Positions 8,744 through 16,900 of a DNA stretch of 35,057 nt are shown here, one piece after another. The first letter of the stretch is position 1. The number at the start of each line of letters is the position of its first letter. The position numbers and the translations under genes are program-made. The notes under the pieces were generated by a model. The model was not told where the DNA came from. It did not search any database and saw only the letters and a program-made list of their open reading frames with translations. The stretch is from Hydrococcus sp. Prado102 (GTDB lineage Bacteria; Cyanobacteriota; Cyanobacteriia; Cyanobacteriales; Microcystaceae). Where the stretch lies: NCBI GenBank assembly GCA_025454425.1, contig JALOOL010000095.1:1-35057 (forward strand), given 5' to 3'.

Positions 8744-9568
8744 TCAATTCTTTTCTACAGGAACCTGAACTTCTGTCACGTACTGCGACTGGTTTCCACC
8801 TCGTTCGTATTGTAAGTAAACTTCGCGAGTAGAACCGACGATTTGATATCCATTCTTCTCTACCCACCCTAACAAAGCATTGTACGCTTGTCCTAACGTG
8901 GCAAAAGAACCGCGATGTATTGCACAAGCCATCTTCTCGATTCCAGGCAGTTCGTACACCCACACTTGTTCGTCGCTTTTAATCTTTTCGTAGATAGGGG
9001 CGGCAGCTTCAACAGGAATATCGCGATCGCGCAATCTGGTATCGTGATAGATAGCAATGCCGCACCCGACTTTTTTGATACCGTGGCGATAAACGTATTC
9101 GTAAGCGCGATCGAAAAGGCGATCGAAGATTTCACCACAGTCTTGATAATTGGGGATTACTCCTAATGCGGTCGCCACTAACTGAGATTCTACAGATTTA
9201 AGAACGATTTCATATTCTGGCATTTTTCCCTCCTGTTCGATTTCTTGTAGGCGCATCTCTATCCGCATCAAGCGAATTCGATCTTCTTCGAGTCTTTGCT
9301 GAATTTCAAACTGCTTCAGGCGCAACATCCCGCGAATCTCATCAAGGGAAATATTTTCATCTAGCAAGCGGACAATTTGTTCTAGAGAAAATCCTAGTTC
9401 TTTGAGGACGAGGATGCGGTTAAGGCGAGGCAGTTGGGCAGTTGAGTAGTAACGATAACCCGTAAAATTATCGATAGCGGCAGGTTTGAGTAAACCCATG
9501 CGATCGTATAAGCGCAGTGTTTTGGAAGAGATACGACTAAGTTGGGCAAAGTCACTGATTTTGAGCAT
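8744..9568 (-). CDS. MerR-family regulator with GyrI-like effector domain (BmrR/BltR type)
   Basis: A 274-residue transcriptional activator. Residues 1-70 form the winged-helix DNA-binding domain: LKISDFAQLSRISSKTLRLYDRMGLLKPA, then TGYRYYSTAQLPRLNRI, a signature of the MerR family. A coiled-coil dimerisation helix follows (about 80-115, LRLKQFEIQQRLEEDRIRL). The rest is a GyrI-like effector domain (residues about 120-274) known to bind hydrophobic cations or other small molecules. No Cys-based metal site is seen. The start ATG is preceded by AGGAGT about 7 bases upstream. A MerR-type 19-bp-spacer promoter lies 29-59 bp upstream, so the gene is probably autoregulated. A drug-efflux target next to it is missing; the neighbour is a peptidase. 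Confidence 0.9.
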   Translation of the reverse strand: MLKISDFAQLSRISSKTLRLYDRMGLLKPAAIDNFTGYRYYSTAQLPRLNRILVLKELGFSLEQIVRLLDENISLDEIRGMLRLKQFEIQQRLEEDRIRLMRIEMRLQEIEQEGKMPEYEIVLKSVESQLVATALGVIPNYQDCGEIFDRLFDRAYEYVYRHGIKKVGCGIAIYHDTRLRDRDIPVEAAAPIYEKIKSDEQVWVYELPGIEKMACAIHRGSFATLGQAYNALLGWVEKNGYQIVGSTREVYLQYERGGNQSQYVTEVQVPVEKN

Positions 9569-9596
9569 ATCGTGACTCCTAAGCGTTTCTTACTTC

Positions 9597-9627
9597 AGTT
9601 AACACCTTCCCTTAAGGGCAAAGTCAA
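9597..9627 (-). promoter_or_regulatory. MerR-type promoter with 19-bp spacer and operator dyad
   Basis: On the minus strand TTGACT (-35, 9622-9627) and TTAACT (-10, 9597-9602) are separated by exactly 19 bp, and the spacer contains the dyad CCCTTAAGGG with partly symmetric flanks (TTG...GAA). An overlong 19-bp spacer with a central dyad is the hallmark of promoters twisted into activity by MerR-family activators. It fires toward the MerR-type gene, whose ATG is 29 bp downstream of the -10. The divergent peptidase gene begins about 80 bp on the other side and might also be affected. Confidence 0.72.
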
Positions 9628-9705
9628 GCCTCAATCGAACTTATTTTTCGAGACGCTAAGATGAGAATCGATAGGTGACTCTTTATTTTGACTGCGGTAA
9701 CAGTT

Positions 9706-11586
9706 ATGCAATCCCATCCCACACTACCTCCATTGATTCCTCGCGAAATTCTGTTTGGCAATCCTCAACGCAGCAGTCCGCAGATATCGAGGGATGGAAA
9801 ATATTTAGCCTATATTGCTCCCGACGACAAAAATGTTTTGCAAGTTTGGCTGCGTACTTTAGGCACAGAAGACGACCGCAAGCTAACTGACGATAAAAAA
9901 CGGGGAATTCGAGCTTATTTCTGGACTTATAACCCCGAACAGCTTATTTATCTCCAAGATTCAGACGGAGACGAAAACTTTCATCTTTACTCAGTCAACA
10001 TCCATAGCAATATCGTTCGCGATTTAACTCCCTTTCAAGGCGTGAAAGCACAAGTTATCGATCTCGATCCCGATTTTCCCGATGAAATCCTCGTCGCTTT
10101 AAATTTAAATACGCCTGAAAAATTTGATGTTTACCGTATCAATTTAAAAAATGGGGCAGTTGAATTCGATACTGATAACCCAGGAAATATCGTCGATTGG
10201 ACGGCTAACGCTCAATTTCAAGTTCTAGCTGCCCTAGCAGCTTCGCCCGATGGCGGATACGATTTATTGTATCGAGAAACGCGCGATCGCCCTTGGGAAC
10301 TTCTACGACACTGGGAAGCAGACGATGAAGGTGGGGCGGTTAGTTTTTCTAGCGATGGAAAAACACTATACGTCATCGGTTCTCACGATGCCAATACCCA
10401 GCGTTTAATCGCACTCGATCTAGCCACTCGACAAGAAACTATTATCGCCGCAGACGAACAATATGATGTCGGCGGGATAGAAACGCATCCAACGCAACGA
10501 CACATTCAAGCAGTCTCTTTTTACAAAGATAAAGTACATTGGCAAATACTCGATGAAAGTATTGCAGCAGATTTCGAGGCACTAGCAAAAGTACGAAAAG
10601 GCGAATTTGCGATCGGCAGTCGCGATTTAGCAGATGAAAATTGGATTGTTGCTTATCTTACCGATGATGGCCCGGTTTATTATTACTTGTATAATAGAGC
10701 CTCAAAATCGAGTACTTTACTCTTTAGCAACCAACCAGAATTAGAAAATTTATCGCTATCGCCAATGAAACCCATTTCCTATCAAGCAAGAGATGGGTTA
10801 ACTATTCATGGATATCTAACCTTACCGATGGCAGGAGATGCTCCCTATGCAACCGTTATTCTCGTCCACGGCGGGCCTTGGGCGCGAGATACTTGGGGAT
10901 ACGATCCAGAGGTTCAATGGCTTGCCAATCGCGGTTATGCGGTCTTGCAGGTAAATTTTAGAGGGTCTACGGGTTACGGAAAGGCTTTCTTGAATGCCGG
11001 AAATCGTCAGTGGGCGGGAGCAATGCACGACGATTTAATCGATGCTGTAAATTGGTTAGCGATCGAAAAAATTGCCGATCGCAATAAAATTGCTATTATG
11101 GGCGGTTCCTATGGCGGTTATGCAACCTTAGTCGGTTTAACGTTTACGCCGGATATCTTTGCCTGTGGGGTAGATATTGTCGGGCCGAGTAGCATTCTTA
11201 CCTTGATGCAAAGTATTCCTCCGTATTGGGCCCCTCTGATGGCAATGTTTCAGCATCGGGTTGGCAATATGGAGACAGAAGAAGACTTTTTGAAGTCGCG
11301 ATCGCCGCTCTTTTTTGTCGATAAGATTGAAAAGCCTTTATTAATCGGACAGGGAGCTAACGATCCTCGCGTAAAAGAAGCAGAAAGCGAGCAAATTGTC
11401 AAGGCAATGCGTCAAGCGGGTAAACCGGTTAAATACGTTCTCTATCCCGACGAAGGACATGGCTTTGCACGTCCTGAAAATCGCCTGCATTTTTATGCGA
11501 TCGCAGAGGAATTTCTCGCACAATATTTAGGAGGACAATTTGAATCGGTTGGAGAAATTCCAGGACATTCGGGAATTGTTAATTAG
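9706..11586 (+). CDS. S9 family peptidase (prolyl oligopeptidase / acylaminoacyl-peptidase-like)
   Basis: A 626-residue cytoplasmic serine peptidase. The N-terminal half has blade-like repeats (SPQISRDGKYLAYIAP, FHLYSVNIHSNIVRDLTPF, VSFSSDGKTLYVIGS), a WD40/TolB-like propeller gating the active site. The C-terminal alpha/beta hydrolase has HGGPWARD (oxyanion region), GGSYGG with nucleophile Ser468, GANDPRV with Asp553 and DEGHGF with His585, a complete triad at the usual spacing. It would cleave short peptides or N-acyl amino acids. No signal peptide is seen. I chose ATG 9706; an in-frame TTG at 9688 would add six residues. The gene is divergent from the MerR-type regulator. Confidence 0.93.
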   Translation: MQSHPTLPPLIPREILFGNPQRSSPQISRDGKYLAYIAPDDKNVLQVWLRTLGTEDDRKLTDDKKRGIRAYFWTYNPEQLIYLQDSDGDENFHLYSVNIHSNIVRDLTPFQGVKAQVIDLDPDFPDEILVALNLNTPEKFDVYRINLKNGAVEFDTDNPGNIVDWTANAQFQVLAALAASPDGGYDLLYRETRDRPWELLRHWEADDEGGAVSFSSDGKTLYVIGSHDANTQRLIALDLATRQETIIAADEQYDVGGIETHPTQRHIQAVSFYKDKVHWQILDESIAADFEALAKVRKGEFAIGSRDLADENWIVAYLTDDGPVYYYLYNRASKSSTLLFSNQPELENLSLSPMKPISYQARDGLTIHGYLTLPMAGDAPYATVILVHGGPWARDTWGYDPEVQWLANRGYAVLQVNFRGSTGYGKAFLNAGNRQWAGAMHDDLIDAVNWLAIEKIADRNKIAIMGGSYGGYATLVGLTFTPDIFACGVDIVGPSSILTLMQSIPPYWAPLMAMFQHRVGNMETEEDFLKSRSPLFFVDKIEKPLLIGQGANDPRVKEAESEQIVKAMRQAGKPVKYVLYPDEGHGFARPENRLHFYAIAEEFLAQYLGGQFESVGEIPGHSGIVN

Positions 11587-11661
11587 ATATCGAGAAGTGA
11601 CAGATCCTAAAAAATTTTTTGTCCCTAACTCAGACAAAACAGGTTTTAGTAAGTTACTGGT

Positions 11662-11689
11662 GTAGAGACGCGATATATCGCGTCTCTAC
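11662..11689. repeat. Perfect 28-bp palindrome, half-site GTAGAGACGCGATA
   Basis: Two 14-base halves are exact reverse complements with no spacer. An identical 28-bp copy is at 34457-34484. It lies 76 bp after the S9 peptidase stop. It can fold as a hairpin but has no T-run, so termination is uncertain. It is best read as a dispersed palindromic element. Confidence 0.85.
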
Positions 11690-11741
11690 GGATAACTGTT
11701 AATTGCCCACCATTCTACGATTAATTACGCCCGCCTACTTA

Positions 11742-11840
11742 GTAGGTTGGGTTGAGGCACGTTGGCGCGATTCCTGCCTTATGGCATAACCCAACACACA
11801 CAAGTTTTGTTGGGTTTCACTATCGTTTAACCCAACCTAC
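11742..11840. repeat. MITE-like 99-bp composite inverted repeat
   Basis: Perfect 12-bp terminal inverted repeats GTAGGTTGGGTT (11742-11753) and AACCCAACCTAC (11829-11840) enclose a second nested hairpin, AACCCAACA (11788-11796) with TGTTGGGTT (11808-11816). The stretch contains no open frame. The layout fits a small non-autonomous mobile element or folded dispersed repeat. It sits between two convergent genes, 27 bp from the carotenoid oxygenase stop. Confidence 0.7.
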
Positions 11841-11867
11841 CAATGCCATTACTTTTGAAAAATGATA

Positions 11868-13973
11868 TTATTTATTCTCGAAATGAGGATAAATATCTCG
11901 CTCGAATAATTCCCGAACCGTCTCATCTGCATTATTAACTAACGCTTGATAATCTTCTTTGACGGGGATGCAATAACTCGCCTTGCGAGGAGAAATTGTA
12001 GGGAGCCAGGTAGTGTGAAGCGTATAACCAACTTTAAATAGAGGATGTGTTAGCTTGCTAAGGGGGCCTTGCGCTAATTTATCGGCATCAAAAATCCAAA
12101 TTTCATCTTGAGTTTCGCTTTCTGGGGTCAGAACGGTACACAAAATATAGCCATCGGTCGAACTTCCCGTACCATCTTTGCGCGGGACAAATTGAGGAGA
12201 CGATATCATATAACTAATGGGAAATTCGTAAGCATCGGCAAATTCCATCGTTTCGGTTTCGACTCGGAACAAATAAACGGGTTTTGGTTTTTGGTTGGGA
12301 AGATTGCGCATCACTTCTTCGCCCAACATTCGATGTTTATAATCTTTGTAAAGATCGAAAATAAACTTCGGCATTAACTCTTCCCAAAATCCCCAAGAAT
12401 GCCAATAAATATTCTCAATTTTGGTAGGGAATTCTCCTGATGGGAGCCTTTCTCGATAAGTATACAATCCTACTCCAAAGGTGATGCGATCGTCGTGAAT
12501 GACCTGAGAATCTACGATCGCGCCTGTCTCTCCATTAATCTTATACCTTCCCAGACGATTGACATCCATCTGTCCGATCGCAAGCATACCATCTAAGCGT
12601 GAAGGAAGCGATCGCCCCGGTTGATACGCCGATTCGTCGTAGGCACGCACGACTTCTGACACGTCTGTGGCGCAATTATGAGCGATGTGAAGGGTAATAT
12701 TGCTATCGGGGTTGTCGTAATCGGTTAAAAAGTGAATACTTTCTAGAGGAAGAATGACTTTTTTGGCGACGATTGTAACTTCAGTATCGCACGCTGCTGG
12801 ACGTTGACCGTTAATGAGATCGCGACGGCGCACGATATAGATATTACTATCGGGGGATTGAGGACGTGTCAGCAGCACCCTGAACGATTTTTCTAAGGGT
12901 TCGTTATCGGGAAAGGGATTGTTGAGAAGTTGTTCGACTCCTACTTTAAAAGCGGTGTCGATGAGGACGATATAATCTTTGGTTACGCCGATTTGATGGA
13001 CGCTTTGTTCGATTTTGACGGGGGAACCATCGCTAAGTACCAGTCTCCATCTTTCCATATCGCCGTTTCCATCCCAGCGCATTAAATAGACAAAATTGGG
13101 GACTTCAATCCCTACAATTGCTTCAACGCTTTTCTCAACTAAGTTAAAAATTGCTTCAAAAACTTGGCGCGTTTCTTGGAATAATGGTTGTAAGAACTCT
13201 CGACCGAACAATCGCGCGATCGCGCTAAGCAAATCTTCGATATCGTCGGGTAATTCGTTCAATTTTTCAAACGAAGGGATGGTATCTAGTAAGTTAATTA
13301 CCGACCTGCCATAATTAACGGTAAACATCTCTCCTGTAACTGCATCAAAGGTGGGATGAGCGGTACTTAGATGAGCGGGAAAGGGTTGTTTAATGGGGAT
13401 AGCACTGCGCCATTCTCGATTCGATCCTGCGGGGGTGATGACTTTAAGCGATTCGGTATCGATTTCGTAGGGACGACCCGCATCATAGGTTACTAAAAGG
13501 CGTTCTTCTCCTTTGTCGAGAAATGGCATTGGTAAAAATGCGGTGTTGAGAGAATCGCGCAATCCTAGAATTAAAGAATAACGCATTAAACCCCAATTGT
13601 AAAAACGATATCGCGATTGAGTCGGGTGTTGTTTTTGGATGGCGAAATCGGCATAAAAGCAAGGCGTGCGAGCAAGTTCGGTCTTTAAATACACTTCTCC
13701 TTGCATATCCAAATCGAGTCGGTAAATCATTCCATCTCCGTTAAAAACGGCTAGACCTTTACCATAAGTGGAATCTTCAAAGCCTACCGGACTTACAATA
13801 AAAACGTGACCTTGCAAATCTAAAGGAATTTTACCTTCTTTAACTTCTAAGCGAAGTTTTGGACAGCCATTTTTTCCAAATTCTTTTCGACTTGAGTTCA
13901 TCAAAGATTGTGGAACTTTTGCTGACTCGTATCCCACTGACATATCGGGTTGAATGTTCGTTATTTTTGTCAT
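11868..13973 (-). CDS. Carotenoid oxygenase (carotenoid cleavage dioxygenase family)
   Basis: A 701-residue seven-bladed-propeller Fe(II) enzyme that oxidatively cleaves carotenoids or apocarotenoids. Metal-ligand histidines appear in order: His206 (STAHPTFD), His326 (SVHQIGVTKDYIVL), His432 (LHIAHN) and His653 (LHTTWLP). The N-terminal FNGDGMIYRLDLD segment matches the family GDG motif. It is longer than typical bacterial members (about 460-500 residues): an extra helical stretch at residues 235-295 (LLSAIARLF..., RQVFEAIFNLVEKSV) sits between blades and may be a membrane or substrate-channel contact. The ATG lies only 20 bp from the ATG of the divergent hybrid kinase; in-frame ATGs at codons 11 and 25 are alternatives, and no clear Shine-Dalgarno is seen. 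The substrate is unknown. Confidence 0.88.
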   Translation of the reverse strand: MTKITNIQPDMSVGYESAKVPQSLMNSSRKEFGKNGCPKLRLEVKEGKIPLDLQGHVFIVSPVGFEDSTYGKGLAVFNGDGMIYRLDLDMQGEVYLKTELARTPCFYADFAIQKQHPTQSRYRFYNWGLMRYSLILGLRDSLNTAFLPMPFLDKGEERLLVTYDAGRPYEIDTESLKVITPAGSNREWRSAIPIKQPFPAHLSTAHPTFDAVTGEMFTVNYGRSVINLLDTIPSFEKLNELPDDIEDLLSAIARLFGREFLQPLFQETRQVFEAIFNLVEKSVEAIVGIEVPNFVYLMRWDGNGDMERWRLVLSDGSPVKIEQSVHQIGVTKDYIVLIDTAFKVGVEQLLNNPFPDNEPLEKSFRVLLTRPQSPDSNIYIVRRRDLINGQRPAACDTEVTIVAKKVILPLESIHFLTDYDNPDSNITLHIAHNCATDVSEVVRAYDESAYQPGRSLPSRLDGMLAIGQMDVNRLGRYKINGETGAIVDSQVIHDDRITFGVGLYTYRERLPSGEFPTKIENIYWHSWGFWEELMPKFIFDLYKDYKHRMLGEEVMRNLPNQKPKPVYLFRVETETMEFADAYEFPISYMISSPQFVPRKDGTGSSTDGYILCTVLTPESETQDEIWIFDADKLAQGPLSKLTHPLFKVGYTLHTTWLPTISPRKASYCIPVKEDYQALVNNADETVRELFERDIYPHFENK

Positions 13974-13993
13974 TTTAGGTTTAATTCATAAAA

Positions 13994-16900
13994 ATGAAAA
14001 TAATTCAAGATTATACGATATTAGAAATCGTCGATCGCGAGGGTAAAACCGTTATTTATCGAGGCGAGTATCAAAACAAAATTTTTATCCTTAAGACGTT
14101 TCAAGGTGAATATCCAACCTCTGGAGAAATAGCGCAACTTCAACACGAGTATCAGTTGGCTAAAGCGTTAAATATTTCAGGCATTATTAAACCTCATTTG
14201 CTACAAATTTGTGACGATTGTCCTATTTTAGTTTATGAAAATTTTCCAGGTAAGCCACTCAAACAGTATTTACGCGATCGCGAAATTAGCGTTGAAGAGT
14301 TTCTGAAAATCGCTATTGGGATTGTTAGAACCCTTCAGAAAATTCACGATCGCGAAATTATCCATAAAAATATGACCCCCCAATCTATTTGGATAGAGGA
14401 GGCAACTGGACGGGTTAAAATTACCGATTTTAGTTTAGCATCTTCCTTTCCTTTGGATAAAGCAGTTTATAACTCTCTTCAATTAACAAGGGAAAATCTT
14501 CTTTATATTTCTCCCGAACAAACGGGACGAATGAATCGCGCGCTCGATTATCGAAGTGATTTTTATTCTTTGGGGATAATCTTTTATGAGATGTTAGCTG
14601 GGTTTTCACCTTGTCAATCGGAAGATCCAATGAAACTAATTCACTGTCATCTTGCTAAAAGACTTACATCGCTTCATCAGTTAAATCCTAGAATTCCTCA
14701 GACAATTTCCAATCTTATCGATAAGCTTATTTGTAAGATAGCTGAAGACAGATATCAAAGCAGTTATGGCATTCAATTCGATCTAGAAATATGTTTGAGT
14801 CAATGGAAAAAACAAGGCACGATTGAATTGTTTTCACTTGGCGATCGCGACATTTCTAAAAAATTACGCATTCCACAAAAGCTTTATGAACGAGAACGAG
14901 AAATAGCTATTTTGTTAAACGCTTTTGAAAACATTAATAAAAGCAAAAATAAGTTAATTTTAATATCGGGATTAGCTGGCATTGGTAAAACGGCTTTAGT
15001 CAATAAAATTTATCAACTTATTACTCAAAGAAATGGTTATTTTGTCTCGGGTAAGTTTTCGCATCTAAAAACAGATATTCCTTATTATTTTCTGATTCAG
15101 GCTTTTCGAGAATTAATCCTTCAAATTTTAACTGAAAGCGAAGAGAAAATTCAAACTTGGAAAGAGAAATTGTTAGAAGCATTAGGTTTGAACGGACAAT
15201 TAATGATTGATGTTATTCCTGAAGTAGAATTAATTATTGGCAAACAACCAACTGTCGCACCACTATCTGCACCAGAATCTAAAAATCGATTTCAGTCTGT
15301 TATTAAAAAATTTATTAGTGTATTTAGTCAAAAAGATCGTCCTTTAATTTTATTTTTTGACGATCTTCAATGGAGCGATTTTGCCTCTTTAAAATTAATT
15401 CATTTATTAATTACTCAATCAGAGGTAAAGCATTTATTAATCATTGGAACTTATCGCAGCAATGAAGTCAATAATAGTCATCCTTTAAAAACAACTATTA
15501 ATAACTTAGAGTTGTTAGGAGTCAAAGTAGAAAATTTAGTTCTTAAACCCTTAGAACTCGATGCGATCGCACAATTAATTACTGAAACTTTTTACTGTCA
15601 GATATCTGTATCGCGTCCTTTAGCAGAATTAATTTTAGAAAAAACAAACGGAAATCCCTTTTTTATCAATCAGCTTCTTCAATCGTTATACAAAGAAAAA
15701 TCGATTGCATTCAATCTTAAAAATAAATGTTGGCAATGGAATTTAGACAAAATCAAAAAGATGAATATTGCTGACAATATAGTTGAATTTATGATTGACA
15801 AAATCAAAAAGCTTTCAATATCTACTCAAGAAACCTTAAAAATAGCAGCTTGTATAGGTCATCAGTTTAGTTTAAATAAATTATCAGTTGTTAGCGGACA
15901 GAGTTCTCTTGAAACAGCTAATAATCTTTGGGAAGCTTTGGATAAAGGGTTAATTTTACCGACTATAAATTTTCATAACTTCATAGGAATAGATAGAGAT
16001 AATGTATCTGAATCTGAATTAGAAATTAAACATGAAGAACAATTGACTTATTATTTTGTTCACGATCGCGTTCAGCAAGCCACTTATTCTCTTTTATCAA
16101 AACAACAAAAAGAAAAAATTCATTTTCAAGTCGGAAATTTAATTTTAATCAATACTCCTCAAGAAAAATTAAAAGAAAATATTTTTGATATTGTCAATCA
16201 TCTTAATCTGGGAATTCAAGCCAAAACCTCACAATTTCAAAAAGAAAAACTAGCACGATTAAACCTAATAGCTGGAAAAAAAGCTAAATCTTCTACTGCT
16301 TATGAAGCGTCTTTAAATTATCTGGAAACTGCCTTAAATCTCTTATCAAAAGATAGTTGGGAAACCCATTATCAACTTAGTTTTCAGCTACATCTTGAAT
16401 GTTCTGAATGCGAATATCTTAGCGGTCAATTTTACCGTGCAGAAAAAAGATTTGATTTAATCCTCGATCGCGTTCATACCAAAGCAGAAAAAGCTAAAGT
16501 TTATATCTTAAAAATTACGTTATATACCGACATTGGAAAGTTACAAGAAGCTATAGAAATTGGACTTGAATGTTTGAGTTTATTCAAAATTAATATCGAT
16601 CGTACAAAGCTTAAAACAGCCATAAATAAAGAAATAAAGCGCATTAATACAATCACTACTAATCGCCAGATTGAAGATCTATCTAATCTACCAAAAATGA
16701 CAAACAAAAATTCAATTGCAATTATGAATCTGTTGATGAGTTTAGCGGGTGTAACTTACTTTACTAATTTAGAATTATGGACTTTATTAATGCTGAAGAT
16801 GATTAATAAATCGCTGCGCTATGGAAACTCAGAAGTTTCTTCTTTTGCTTATAGTGCCTATGGATTAATTGTTGGTTCTGCTTTAGGTAACTATCAATGT

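Noticed and set aside
8617-8832. Plus-strand open frame over the AGGGGCGAACG palindrome
   Set aside because: It reads through the repeat and antisense of the MerR-type gene; there is no ribosome-binding site or protein character.
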